Of a DNA stretch of 64,000 bases, positions 1-12,956 are shown piece by piece. Position 1 is the first letter of the stretch. Each line of letters starts with the position of its first letter. Location: NCBI GenBank assembly GCA_026168455.1, contig CM047426.1:83231986-83295985 (forward strand). The letters run 5' to 3'. The notes below the pieces were generated by a model, which was not told where the DNA came from, made no database searches, and was given only the letters and a program-made list of their open reading frames with translations. The position numbers and the translations under genes are program-made. Source of the DNA: Theocolax elegans. Lineage: Eukaryota; Arthropoda; Insecta; Hymenoptera; Cerocephalidae.

Positions 1-361
1 TCCCTTTCATCTCCCTACAGGTTTGCACTATCGCGATCTCCGTAAAGTGCACGATTTGATTCCTCGACCTCCGTATATATATATACGCCCTCTCTCGTCT
101 AGTTGCTCCCTCTATTCTATCCCTCTTGGTCTTTATCTCTGTTTCCTTTTCTTCATGGCTCTCTTTCTTCTTCTTTCTTTCTCTCTACACGTTCAAACCC
201 GTCTCTCTCCTCTCGTATTTTGTCGATCAGAGCGCGAAAGCGAACGCCAGGAGCGAGAAATGTTGGCTTTCAAGCCTCCTTCACTCCCTCCTCGCTTCGT
301 CTCTCAGATATATCGCACTCGATAAATAGGAAAGCGACTCGTCTATACAACACCTTCTGTA

Positions 362-392
<31 letters not shown>

Positions 393-860
393 TTACACAC
401 GCACACACACACCCACCCACACACCCACACACCTACAGAGTGGCTTGAGAGCACAGGAGCATCAGACGAATGGCCGCGTGAGCGATACTCGTATATTTCC
501 TCATCCCGAGACGTGTGCGAGAACCGGCTATCCAGCTTCTCGCCTGTGTATAACTTTATCCCTATACGTACATGTATACATACCTATGTGTGGATCTGTA
601 TATGTATACGAACGTTTGGCCAAATACTTCTCTTGCCCCTTTTTTCTCTTCATTTTTTATTCCTGCATAAGGATATCTCTCGGAACTCGCCATTCACGAG
701 ATTCGCTAACGGAGATTCTATGTGCATCTACATATACACGCACACACACACACACACTCACACACACATATATATAGACACGTCAGTTTTGCGATTCACA
801 TCGAGTTTCTGTTTCCAATCAATTTATTCCTATGGCCAAAGTGGCCTCTGAATTCTTTTA
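1..860. repeat. Pyrimidine-rich and microsatellite block
   Basis: The stretch is CT-rich up to about 340. It then carries a (TA)n run at about 367-392, a (CA)n run at about 396-432 and a second CA/TA run at about 737-776. Long open frames here translate to low-complexity Ser/Leu/Phe or Thr/His repeats and show no domain, so I do not call them genes. No promoter or splice structure could be defined. Confidence 0.75.
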
Positions 861-2490
861 TGAACTAAGCAAAGAGAATATATATCTGCGTACACTCCTT
901 GATCTTTGATTAAGGATTCATTTATTATGTAGAATTGAAATCTAGATGTGAGTAAAATGCGTGAAATTTGGAATTTTTAATATTTTTTTTCGATAAAGTT
1001 TCATCTGCATTATATAATACTATTGAATACTAGATACGTAGAACCTTTGAATTTATATTTTTCAAACATTATTTCAATGGAGGAAAATACTTTTTTGGGT
1101 GCTCGAATAATCAAGAAGAAATGTCTGACCAAATCAATACTTGTACTACTATCAATAACATTTATTAATACTTATACTTATTAATTTTGGATAGTGGCAT
1201 TAAATTAAATCAGATATAAGTAGAATATTTATTTGTTATTTATTAAATAATTCTATTAACCTGCGTTAATTCCACGAAAATAAATCTCCAAATAATTTGC
1301 CAAAGTAAGATTCTTGAATGAGTTCGAGTTCGTTGAAAGAAGATTCCTAAAGACCTGAGAACGTTTTTCTTCCGAGTGTCGAGGATTACCAATTACGCAT
1401 AAAAAACGCCCCCTCGTAAAGTGACTTTTCATTTGCTCGCGAGGGAATCATTTCTGTCGGTCGGAACGCGTGTAAAGTCTGAGAATCGTGATAACAACCA
1501 ATTCTTACGTCTTTTACTCTCTTTTGCCACTTTCTTTTCTACAGAAAAAAGTGAAATAAAGAATACCTATATTTCGATTAGAACACAAAATTCTGTTAAT
1601 GGATTTAAAATAATATTATTAATCAAAATTGTTATTAGGATTAACTTCATAACTACAAATCAAAATATTAATTAAATATTTCAATTTTCATGTAACTATA
1701 TAATAGTAATTATAAATAAACCAGTTTTTAATCAATTATATTTTCTTTTATATATTTTTTAATTTATAACTTACTTTTCTTCATTTCTGTGCCACGATCC
1801 ATTTGCGTAACAAAGTTACTATTATTAAAGTCCGTTTCATTTGGGAGTTTCCCGTAATTTTATATATTGCTGTAGATGAACAATTTTGATCTTTGTTTGA
1901 ATAGCAGTTATGGTAGTAAACGTTTTAATGGTATACCTGCGGTTTAGTATATACTATTTTCATTTAATTTACGAAATGAACTTGGCAGTCTTATTGTAAA
2001 ATTGCGTGTATCAAAATATTTTTTACTTAATTAAGGTAAACTTTCATAACTGTTATAGTTTAAATTTTGTTCAGAAATTCAAAGAAAAAAGCAAATTGAA
2101 CGATAGAATAATTACTCCAACAAAATAAATTATCCACTGTGGTACTTGCGTTCAATTGAAATTCCTTTCTAAAGATTACATGCATAACGCTATAGCAAAA
2201 AAACCCAGTGAATCCCATGTATTTTATCTTGAAGAGAAATGTTGGAACGTTAGTAAGAAACTGAAAAAAAAAGGAAAGCTATATATTATTACTAGACATG
2301 TCGAGGAAAGAATAATAAATATTATTATCAAATAAAAATATTATTCGAGTAAGAGTAACTTTACTACTGAGCTAACCCCATAATTGAGGAAAGATTTGCA
2401 CATGAATGACTTAAGAAGTGTGCAAAAACTAAAGGGGCGCAAAAATACCGTTAGAGACGGCGTTATAAAACTGAGAATGCGTGTATTTTC
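861..2490. other. Gene-less AT-rich DNA
   Basis: Both strands are full of stop codons. An 84-codon frame at 1421-1675 has no recognisable domain and ends in AT-rich sequence. Nothing else is supported here. Confidence 0.6.
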
Positions 2491-2500
2491 AGGCATACAC

Positions 2501-2597
2501 GTACGCACGTACACACTCACAAGCACAAACACACACATATATATATACATATGCACGTATACGTATGTGTGTGTGTCGGGGTGGGTGTATGTATATA
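2501..2597. repeat. Compound CA/TA/GT microsatellite
   Basis: Alternating ACAC, ATAT and GTGT runs form a partly self-complementary compound microsatellite. Overlapping frames on both strands (2341-2728) owe their openness to the repeat and are not credible genes. Confidence 0.75.
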
Positions 2598-3175
2598 AGC
2601 GACATGGTTTAAGGAGGCAAACGCGCGAAATGGAGCTTGTAAAAATGATACTCGCGGTGCGCTCTCGAGAGCGCCAGCTTGAGTTATATGTTTGCACGAA
2701 AGCGGGCGACGATCGTGGGACGATTTGACTTAAAGGTGGGAGGCGCAGATTTCGGTGTGCTCGCTTTAAAGAGGAGAAAACATTATAGAGTAACCCTATG
2801 CGAATAACAAACTGTAACTCGATACATTCGAGCTTTTTTTAAATCTTTTGGCTACTTGCATTTATTATCATATATAGGCCATGTAGAGCATACGCATTAA
2901 ATTTGACTATAGGTGCTTCATTTTTAAGAGGCTGTAAGTATACTTTCGTGATATACTTTTTTCTAATATACCTCGGAGAAATTTCGTTGGCTCTTTTAGT
3001 GGGCATAGTATACTTAAACATTTCATCGTTACTTATCACTTATGTTTACATTATTCAAATTTCATCCAATAAAATGCGTTTAATGATGTATTTAATACTT
3101 TGTGATTTTCATAGTGGAAATGTGACAGTTTTCAACATTTTACGATTATAAAGAGTTTATTTTATAGTTTGTTAA

Positions 3176-4101
3176 CCGCGTAAAAAAATTATGTTTATCT
3201 AAACTTTATACAATGTTAAAATTTGGGGAAAGTTCATATCAACGTATCCAACCAGACATTCCTGAACTTGGTAAAATGTTGATTAAGCATTTGTATAAAG
3301 TTTACACAAACTTAAAAAAACGTCTTAATAAATAAGATTAAAAATAGTATTTTTCAACTTGTAAAATTTGGATTAATAAAAAAATTAAAAAAAAATTAAA
3401 AGGTATTAATTAAAAGGTATTAATTTATTTAATATTCTTATTTTATCTAATTACGTAAATTTTAATTAGTTTATGTAAATTAAAGAGCTTTTTATACTTT
3501 TAAACTTTAATTATAAAACAAAGATATCGATAAAGAAAATTTGTAGATTTCGTATAATATAGGATCGTAGAACTTACACCTCTATACAATAAAAATAAGG
3601 AATGAACTTGTATATAACTCATCATCCTCCTTTATACAATCAGAAATTATTAGTCAATAAATTGTATAAAAATAAATAGAAAATCTTCCACCCTTTTGAA
3701 TTTCTTAGCAGGCTCTTATCCTTGCCTCATTACATAACACTACAGGGCCTGTACAGGACCCTGGTCAGAAACTGATGTTTATCAGTAAGGTACCTGTTCA
3801 GGCCCTTATCTTCACCTTGTTTCGACTTCTTGTCGGGTTTCCAAGTAGAAAATCGGAGGTTTGAATCTCGGAATAATTTTTTTTTAATTTTTTTATTAAT
3901 CCAAATTTTTACAAACTCAAAAATACTATTATTAATCTTACTTAAGACATTATTTTAAGTTTGTATAAACTTTATACAAATGGTTAATTAACATTTTTCC
4001 AAGTTCGGGAATGTCTCGTTGGACACATTGATATGAACGTTCCCCAAACTTTAAGTTTATACTTTAACTTAGTTTAGATAAACATAAAATTTTTACACGG
4101 G
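3176..4101. mobile_element. Foldback/MITE-like element with ~225-bp terminal inverted repeats
   Basis: The left segment 3176-3400 reappears as its reverse complement at 3873-4101. The shared track includes TTATGTTTATCTAAACT, a TTTGGGGAA block, a GACATTCC(T/C)GAACTTGG block, TTTGTATAAAGTTTA and a terminal GGATTAATAAAAAAATT. The outer ends read CCGCGTAAAAA on the left and CCCGTGTAAAAA on the right (reverse complement). The ~470-bp centre has no open frame. It holds a somewhat GC-richer stretch (3700-3870) with an imperfect repeat of an AGG(C/G)CC(T/C) type around GGGCCTGTACAGGACCC. This is the layout of a non-autonomous DNA transposon or foldback element. No target-site duplication could be fixed because the outermost bases are degenerate, so the superfamily is unknown. 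Confidence 0.75.
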
Positions 4102-4115
4102 AACGCCAATCACTA

Positions 4116-6900
4116 TACATTATTTAAAACATGTCTTCCTAAGGCCTAAATCGTGTTATTTTCTAGTAAGATTCGTTAGCAATATATCTATAGTAGTATA
4201 CTTGTTGTTCCATAATCAAATAAAGTACATCTAATACATTTTAATGACGACTTTACGAATTGGAAAATAATTTATTAATTTATAGAAATAACTCACAACT
4301 TGAACTTGTTTTTAAGTTAAATTAGAGAAACATCAGGTGTAACGAAATAAATGTTTCAAACGCAACTGTTAATCTAATAAATTCAAAGACGTAAACCGGT
4401 ATTGTAAATTTACACACTCAATAGTAAAGTGATTTTCATTTTTTACAGTACAACTTTCTTTGAGCTTCCAACCGGAACCAACCACGCGCGCGAAACTTTC
4501 TCACAGCCGCGAAACTCCAAGGGGCGAAGTGTTTTATTCCGCTTCATTTTCCTTTCATGAATTTCATTTACTGGCTCTAGCCAGCGATGTTGTCTCGACT
4601 TTTTTTCTTCTTTCTCCCTTGTTCCTTACTCGCGGTCTTTCAGGAATCTTCTCCCTTAGGTATCATTTTCTTGTTCTTATCGCATTTTCGGATCGCTGGA
4701 CGCTAAAATCCACCGCGAGCTCATATAACTTTGAAATTTCACGCTTCCTTCTATAAGTATACGATTTTAAACAAAAGTCGATCTTTCGTTTTGTTTATAT
4801 TTTTTTAATATTTTTTTATTACCACGAGTGATTGCATGCGAATACATCCACGTGAATCGTGGCATCCGTAGTAAAACAAGGATTATACAGTGCTTTACAC
4901 CGAGCGAAAGCTTGTTACTCTTTGTTTGTGTTTGTGTCTTACCATATGAACGATTTTCATGTTTATTTTTTTATACGCTCGGTACGTTCGGCATATGAAC
5001 ATAAAAAGATAGTAGGATTTTGATTGTTTGTAAACTTAGGTACAATTTTTTATATACGCCGATATTTTCGTTTTATTTTTATTTGTAGTTTAGTTTTTAG
5101 TGTACTCGTCAAATTTTTATTCAACTATAGAATTTATATAAAAAAAGCAATTTAGAATATGAAATATACGATTCTGCTATGAGCACATTTATAGCAGAAT
5201 TGTTTATAGTAGAGCATTATATAAATCCATGATTGTAGTTATAACAGTATAATTAAATGAAGAACGAATTGTTTTTTTCAAAGTGAGTTTTATAGGGATA
5301 GGGATGGATGTCCATGCATAAAGTATTATTGTCTCTTTATGTTAACTTATAAAACCTGAATACAAAATTATTACTTAAAATATTTTTGTAACTCTTAAAA
5401 CCTAATTAATAAATTAATACATATAACGTTTCTGAATTTTATTTATCGCTGTTCCATTAAATATATATTTGTACCTCTTATGCTAATGTGTTAGATAAGA
5501 TTAGATTCAATTTCTTGGTTTTTATTTAAATTGCACGATTACATCTTAAACTACAATGCTTGAACTTAATAAGTATTTATTTTTATAATATATTTTGAAA
5601 GTAATGATTTTTGATAAAAAAATATAATTAAATTGAAAACTTTCTTCAAAATAGATAAAAATTATTATTTCTAAATCCCAATACCTACAAATATTATGAT
5701 CGTATAATGCTTGATAAAATACAGTTTTGGTAAGTTAGCGTATGTTTACGAAGAACGACCAAGAAAAAAAGTAAAACTAGCACACTTTCTTGTTCTACTA
5801 GTTTTTCTACTACAGCAGACAGATGTTTCTCCAAACTCCACGAAGAAGGAAGAGTCGTATGTATAGAGTTCCAAAAAATAACGAAGTCACTTCAGTCATA
5901 ACTGAAAATAAGATGGAGCACTATATAAGTTTTCAATGTTTTCCAACTGGCCAGTTGCTTAAACAACATTACTCATAGTTAGTCGAAAAGGAGAATTATT
6001 AGAAACATACTCTCACTCGTCCAAATCTGGAAAGGAGTACGAGGAAAAGGATCCGGTAAAACTTTTTGCGACTTTCTTTCTCTCTTTGTCAAGGGAAAGA
6101 TGTACGCTCGATACATGTATAGGAAAGGAAAAGAGAAAAAAAAGATGTGAAGAAAAAGTGCGAGGCAAACAGAATAAAACGGAACTAAAGGATATAAGGC
6201 AATCCATTTCGGAATCGAGAGAAAAAAAACTCTTCGGCCAGTTTTACACTGCATACGGCGATTTCATGGTGAGAATTTTAGACGTAACTTAATTTACGAG
6301 CGTTATCATAGTACGTTATATTTTTGAGTATGTTACTTTATTTATACCAAACCCAAACGAAGCTCAAACAATAGTTTATGTTTATTGGGTTTTGCATTTA
6401 TGATGCGAATCCCAACAAAACGATCGTTATATCTTTAGTTTGCGTATATTCGCTAATTAATTTAATTAAGTTAATGAAAATTATTATATATATATAGCAA
6501 ATAAAATGATTAATTATCAATTATTTGAGTATTAGGTAAATTTTTTAATTTAAATAATGAATAAAAAACCTATTTTTACGGTATATGCACCGGTATGTCG
6601 ACAAAATTCGCCCCCCTTTTTTGACTAGAGAACAAGCTTTTTATTATTATATTACAAGAACAACACAAATCATGTAAAATAAACTCAAATGACGGTTTAC
6701 CTTATTAATCTGATAATAATCTCATCGTACTGAATGTTTACATATATTTTTACCTATTCATATACAAATCGGTGTCAAACAGATATGAAATAAAACCACA
6801 GCTAACTAATCAAACTTAACCCTTTTACTTGCAAATTTTAAAAGAAAGAAGTATACTTTGTCTAGTGTATATTTACCCTTCTTCTTGTGTATACTATGAT
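4116..6900. other. Gene-less DNA with spurious frames
   Basis: The open frames at 4460-4756 and 5979-6292 lie in a CT-rich and a GA-rich stretch respectively, and overlap on both strands at the latter. They lack splice structure or domain signatures. The remainder is AT-rich. I see no gene. Confidence 0.55.
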
Positions 6901-6913
6901 TTGAACCCTCTTT

Positions 6914-7010
6914 CTTATGTATACTTATGTATACTTATGTATACTTATGTATACTTATGTATACTTATGTATACTTATGTATACTTATGTATACTTATGT
7001 ATACTTATAT
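6914..7010. repeat. 10-bp minisatellite (CTTATGTATA)n, about 10 units
   Basis: Nearly perfect tandem copies of CTTATGTATA run from 6914 to about 7010. The unit is not a multiple of three, so three units encode a 10-residue Tyr/Leu/Ile/Met-rich period. This gives a 139-codon open frame (6829-7248) that I regard as an artefact. Two imperfect units at about 6880-6912 suggest the array grew from neighbouring sequence. Confidence 0.9.
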
Positions 7011-9279
7011 GAATCAAAACGGAAATAAGTGGATAATTATTTTTATTAACAGTTTTTGTTATTTTATACTTAACGGGATGTCCGATCCAAAAGAAATCTG
7101 TACTTTTCAACCAAAAATTATATCTAAAATATTGAATTTAAAATCTGCAAAAATTCATATACGTAAAGTTTCATACATAAGGAAGGGCTTGTCGAAGATG
7201 AAATCATTTTTATATTTTCTATATTTAGTTATATTATTTTTTATATAATAATATAAAAATGATTTAAGAAAAAATCAATTTTATATAATAATTGAGTAAA
7301 CAATTTTTGGTTGGTAATTTATTGGTAGTTATTTTTAATTATTAGTCAAAAAAGACATAAACTTTTCAACACAAATCTCGTAATCAAATTACGGATTTAA
7401 AAATCTAGAAAAATTTGGATATATTATTAAAATATTCCTAAGGACCTAACGTTTAGGGCCTTTTAAAATATTTATTCATTTGTTTTTAAAAAAAGAAAAA
7501 AATTACCATTTTTTGTGAGTCCGACATCCCCTTAGTAAACAGAGCCACTTTATTATATAACAATAAATTTCATCTATAAAATTTAAACATTATCATAAAA
7601 TTGTTCATAAAAAATAGTTATCCACTTCGTTTTATAAATTCGAATATATAACTAAATAAAATTTGGGAAGAAGGACAATAAAAATATAAAAATATTTAAG
7701 AAGCCAAAAATGGTATTACCACTTACAGAAAACTTTGTTCAAATGACTCAAATTGTTATAAAATATAATTGTATGATAATCGCGTTAATTCTTAAACGTT
7801 TAAATTATGTTTTAAAATTAGGGATAGAAAAATAGGTGAAACAGAAACAGTAAGAATTGAATGAAAAAGTGAAAGAACAGTAAGAATTTGAAGTAATGAA
7901 TATAAAAATTATAAAAATGATGTTAAAATATAATCATCAATTTGATCGGGATAATATATACACTAAATTTCATTCTTTTAGGTCATTTAAGGTAAAAGAT
8001 TTAATTAGTCAGCTGCGTTTAAATTTCGTACCTGTTTGAAACCGATTTGTATATAAATAGGTAAAAATAAATTTATATATTCAATCCGTACCCCGTTACA
8101 ATTTTGTACGACGAGATTATTTTTAGGTAACTCGTCATTTGAGTTAATGTTATATAATATTTAATGATCTTGTAATATAATAATCATTTCTGTTCATGGC
8201 TGAAGAGGTTGGCGAATTTTGTCAACGAACGTTACCTATATAATTTGAAGATGAAATACAAGTATATCATCATAAAAAATTATTCAATTTTATTTTTCAT
8301 AATTATTTTGTGATATAATTGCAATAATAATAATCCATGGTTTATTTTTTTATATTTTCTTTGAAATATATTTTTCGGTGGACGATTCATTGGCATTGCA
8401 TAAATATTGCTCTTACAAATAAAAGATGCGACCTTTTAAACATATAATAGATTGAAACTTAATTAAATGCAATATTATTGTTATTGGATTTTGTATAACT
8501 TTAGAATAATTTACAATAAAATGCGTTTGCGAAAAACATAACAAAGAGATATTAAATAATTGCTAATGAATTTTTATGATACAAAATTAACATTGCATAA
8601 TAATAATAATAATAATTTATTTTTATCAGATTTATAATTAGAAAACCACAAACTTTTTTACTACAATTTTGCGGAATGGTATTTGGTTTCTCTATTCTGC
8701 ATCTAATAGAATTTCTACAGGTATCAGTGATTCTACTATAATAGTATATTCAATTGAAACATGCTATCATCTGTAATTTCAATCTTCAATAATTAATACT
8801 ATATATGCTTTGTAAGGATCATGTAGTAAACTTTTATTTTTAATTTCGATTAAAATAGTTTTTCACGCCAAGAAAAGTAAAAGTTTTAAATGTAGTAAAC
8901 AAACAAATTGCGAAAAGTTTTAAAAGATATGAGAAAATACTGATTTTTATCTTTCTTATACAAAACCAAACGGACTACATTAACTCAGTTTGTTCGTAAT
9001 ATCCTATGGTTCGTTTTCGTTTAAGAAAAGATTGCAAGTGACACTTTATCCTTGTAAATAAGATTGTAGTAGGTTTTTATTTTATTCTCACTCGAAAGGA
9101 TGCGTAAAACGTTAGGATCAAAGAGTATTGCTATATGAAACCAAACGAGCGAACGAAGAATTTGCGATTCGACTGAAAACAAATTGAGCGCGTATGATAT
9201 AAAAAAGAGTTACTCGGATTTAACCCAACGGTCTTCGATCCATTTTTCGTTTTACGATACTCACCGCAATACGAGTACA
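7011..9279. other. Gene-less, very AT-rich DNA
   Basis: No frame of note is present. A short imperfect hairpin built from TATTTTCTATATTTAG-like sequence lies at about 7195-7265. No splice-bounded coding segment was recognised. Confidence 0.6.
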
Positions 9280-9305
9280 ATATATATATATATATATATA
9301 TATAT
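9280..9305. repeat. (TA)n microsatellite
   Basis: An uninterrupted TA dinucleotide run lies about 115 bp outside the left end of the candidate Helitron. Confidence 0.9.
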
Positions 9306-9443
9306 GTATCGAATAACTCTAGATCACAAAACTTTCGAAGAGGTCTAAAGTTTACTCATTCGTGAATTTACTACTAATAATATTGTTATAATGAAGGAAA
9401 CAATAAAAATTATATTCAATAACTAGGTGGGCCGAGCCCCCCT

Positions 9444-9519
9444 GCGCGCTGCCGCGCGCCAACCCCCCGCGCGCTTCGCGCGCAAGTTTCTGTTCTCAGA
9501 CTGCGCCTGAGAACAGAAA
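9444..9519. other. GC-rich hairpin cluster at element terminus
   Basis: Three hairpins occur in tandem. GCGCGC (9444-9449) pairs with 9454-9459 across a 4-nt loop. GCGCGC (9469-9474) pairs with 9478-9483 across a TTC loop. TTTCTGTTCTCAG (9487-9499) pairs perfectly with CTGAGAACAGAAA (9507-9519) across a 7-nt loop. The cluster stands out sharply from the AT-rich surroundings and sits directly inside CTAG (9423-9426). It fits the 3' termination hairpins of a rolling-circle transposon. Confidence 0.85.
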
Positions 9520-10078
9520 TTTATAAGGCACGACCGAATATAGCTCGCTTATTATTATATAAAATAATAATAATAATATCATATACATATATATGTTCTA
9601 ATAATACATTTCAGATGTATTTATAGATGTTAAATTTTAGATATAATTCTAATATTCTGAATATCAATATATTGAAGAGAAAAGTGTTGTTCCTTAAATA
9701 TCTCAAAAATTTAAAAAAAAAAATATTTGGCAAGAAAGAAGTAATAGGAAACACATTTTTGAAATAAGAGGTAACGTGATTAAAAAAAATACATATGTAC
9801 ATAATTTACATATGTTTATATAAAACCGTATAGTTTATTTTTTTTACATTAATGTTCCTTCTAAAGAATATTTGGTAAAACAATATTAATGGGACGTATA
9901 TTTTGGACAGTAAAGATAAGTAAATGTGATAAAATATTGTGTAATTTAAATTAGTCTATATGAAACAATATAATTAATTTATTTATTCGATATAGAGCAG
10001 CATTCATGTATATTGTTTAAATTTGTTAATTTTTTAAGAAATTCATTTGTATGAAGCTTTGTTTTTTTTATTATGCAG

Positions 10079-10272
10079 CTGGTGGAATGGTTACTGGAGC
10101 ATTATATAAATTTAATTTATGTCCCAAAGATGTGTTATCGGGTGCCTTCTTTGGTAGTATATTTAGAGTAGTGTATGGTACTTATATATACTTTATGTTT
10201 AAATTGATGAATTTGTCAAGTGAAAAACTCAGTGAACAAAGTCATAAATTGAAATATGTACATGAAGAGTGA
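10079..10272 (+). pseudogene. Orphan exon of a TIMMDC1-like (complex I assembly) gene
   Basis: A T-rich tract ending in TTATTATGCAG sets an acceptor, and the exon opens at about 10079. The frame runs to a stop at 10270-10272. The translation contains AGGMVTGALYKFNL followed by LSGAFFGSIFRVVYG, a hydrophobic segment and a charged tail (SSEKLSEQSHKLKYVHEE). This matches the last transmembrane part of the Tim17/Tim22/Tim23-fold protein TIMMDC1, an inner-membrane factor for complex I assembly, where TGSLFRINVG and a similar charged tail occur. No other exons were found upstream or downstream, and the usual longer C-terminal tail is missing. It is most likely a captured or duplicated exon inside the mobile element rather than a working gene. 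A donor at GTGAAT within the last codons cannot be excluded. Confidence 0.6.
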
Positions 10273-11978
10273 ATTATTAACTTCTATTTTAAATTACAAT
10301 GTTATTAATAACATGTAAACGTTAATCATTTCTTTTTTTTATTAATTAAATAAATTAAGAAGAAAGTAATTATAATATTTGAAGAGACAAATATATTTAA
10401 GTAATATAAAATCAATATATTCTTATAATTCGCGGACACAATAAATTCGTTATGTTTATTTAACGTTCAAGTCCAAATTTTTCAAGTTTAAGAACAAAGT
10501 TTTTTGTTCAATTTTATTTAAAAATTTTAATTAAATTTTAATTTAAAATTTTAGAATAATTTGGACGTATTGAAAACATGCTTTACAGAGTTTGACGTTT
10601 CGATTATTTTCAAAATTTTATTTTTGTGTGTGGTAAATATTTTTTACTGTTTTTAATTTTTTTATATCAAATTTTGTTATAAAAATATTAGTTTTTTTTA
10701 ATAAATAAAATTTTTTATTATAATTCCTTTTTTTATTCGATTTTTTGTATTAAAAAATAAATAAAAAAAGAGAATTGTTATAAATAAATATTTTTGTAAA
10801 AAAATTAAAAAAATTTGAAATTCAAATTTGGATACGGGACGCGGGTTACATAAAATGCGATATACATTATTCTTATGTGTGTATGATGGCGCTGATGGCA
10901 CTATTTAAACGGACAATAAATATAAGGGATTGTTACTAGTTAGTTTATTTATTTTATTGTGTATATAAAATTATGTATATACATTATGTACACATAGTTT
11001 TTATATGATGTTCATGTAGTTTTACTGTATGATATTAGTTATTCTAATATAAAGTTAAGTGAGCATTACAAAATAGCAGAAGCTCTTGTCCAGTATTTGT
11101 CCAATGTTGGCAGTGTTTGAAAATAATAGAATAATAACTATTTTTGGATGGTAAATAATTTTTATTTATTATTTAGTTAATTTATTTATTGTATAAGATT
11201 TATATTTTATTTATTTTTGAAAATATTAAGTTGCCGTAAGTTGTCAATAACTAAGTAATATTTATTTTTTTACATTTTATTTATGTTTTAAATTGTACAA
11301 TACATTAGAATTAAATTTAAAGATAATTTAAATAAGATAATTATGAATTATAGGAGTAATTCACCTACTAGTGAATTTTAATTCAAGAGTAACAATGGTA
11401 GTAAGTGGAAGAATAATGGTTCAATTCAACAATAACCACGAGCCTCTTCTTTTGTATTGGGATAGTTTTGGCGATGTTTAATCTTTCTCAAGGTTGATCT
11501 GGTATACATTAATGGTTTGTAACATTTTATTATTACATTTTTTAATTTATTATAAAGTACATTAAATTTGCATTTAATGTTGTATTTATTATTTTACTAT
11601 TAAAGTTCTTACTAAGTAATAATAAATACAATAATTTAAAAGAACGGCACTTATAATTATTAAGACCGAGAACATATTCAGGGTAAATATATAAATTACT
11701 TAGATATTAATTTTGAAATAAGCTTATAAAATTTATAATTTAAGCACAGTATAATTTTTATTTAACATATATAACAATTGTTAAATTATGTAATTATGCA
11801 ATATTAATTAAAGTGTTTTGCGAACATCATTAAGATTTTCAATCCATTAACTGATGTTTAATGCGTTATCTTCTAACAACTTTTATTACTTAATGTGATA
11901 TTTTTTACGTTTTTGAATATTTAGCTTTATTTTCTAATACAAGAATAATAGGATTTTCTTTTTATTTTATATTTACAG

Positions 11979-12850
11979 AAGTAGTGCTGATACAAGTTCA
12001 AACGAAGGTTTCTTAGGCAGTATAGTTACGGTGGTGCTCCGCAATCATTGCCAACGTTCCAACATCCTAGTCATTCGTTTTTAAAAGTAAACGGTTTCAC
12101 TCAACAAGTGTATCATAAATATCATTTACGTTGTTTAATAGGTAAGATATTAAAAAACCTTGAATTTACTTTTTGTAACTATAAGTTATAAATTCTTGAT
12201 GTGATGATGATTATTATAATGTTTTCTTTTCTTAGCTAAAGAAATCATGTTGATATTAATCATGTTGTTATATTTATTATTTATAAAATTTAGATAAAGT
12301 CATTCACTTTAGAATTCATGGAATCTCTTTTTATTTCAGAGCGTAAACAACTTGGTATAGAGAAGTTATGAGGTGAACACACTCTTCCAATTTTGGTTAT
12401 TTTCTTAAAGGAGAATTTCAATTGCACTATGTACGAAGAGTTTAGGACAATAGCTTATGAAGATGTATGTGAAGGATATTGTAATGGGTTTAAGTGTCTG
12501 TTTTGATTTTATAATTACGGTATAGAACACAAATGCAGACCACAACTTTATAAAGATTTTCAAGTGGAAACAGTGAAAAATTATAAAAGTGGTACGTGCA
12601 TTTATTTACATAAGATATCTATTCAGAATTTTTAGATAGAAATTGTAATTTACGGTACAAATAAAATTTATACTTTGAAATTGTTATATTAAAATATATT
12701 ATTAACAAATCTTAAGATAGATTACAATCTAATTGTCTATTAACAGGTATATTATTTTATACATACATATATTATTTTTTTAGAAAGAAAAGTATGGCTT
12801 AAACATTTTTGGAGAAGGAGATGGAGAGTATAAAACATTTGTTTAAATTG
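11979..12850 (+). pseudogene. LARP1 DM15-region pseudogene fragment, introns retained
   Basis: Two exon-like blocks with intact borders are recognisable. The first (11979-12141, after ATTTACAG and before GTAAGAT) encodes GAPQSLPTFQHPSHSFLK and NGFTQQVYHKYHLRCL. The second (12340-12591, after TTATTTCAG and before GTACGT) encodes ERKQLGIEKL, FNCTMYEEFRTIAYEDV and EHKCRPQLYKDFQVETV. These match the DM15 (LARP1-specific) repeats near the C terminus of La-related protein 1, which bind the mRNA cap and 5'TOP motif and control translation of ribosomal-protein mRNAs. A poor third block from about 12783 has a YGL-like remnant. The copy is dead: the second block carries two in-frame stops and the first has a frameshift before its conserved part. 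Phase is preserved across the 198-bp intron, so the copy was made from DNA, not from mRNA. The La motif and the N-terminal bulk are absent. Confidence 0.8.
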
Positions 12851-12956
12851 TCCTTTGTACATCAAAAGTATTGTAATGTAAGTTTTTATTATAGCATAAA
12901 AGAAAATAATTTTTTACTTTTTGAAAAATAATTGTAAAATAATTAACTTATTTTAA

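Noticed and set aside
23..851. Long overlapping open frames in the first 0.9 kb
   Set aside because: They translate CT-rich and CA/TA repeats in several frames at once and show no domain or splice context.
3850..3880. Possible tRNA or tRNA-derived SINE, from GGTTTGAATCTC
   Set aside because: The flanking bases do not form a T-stem and no A box or cloverleaf can be drawn; the block lies in the core of a foldback element.
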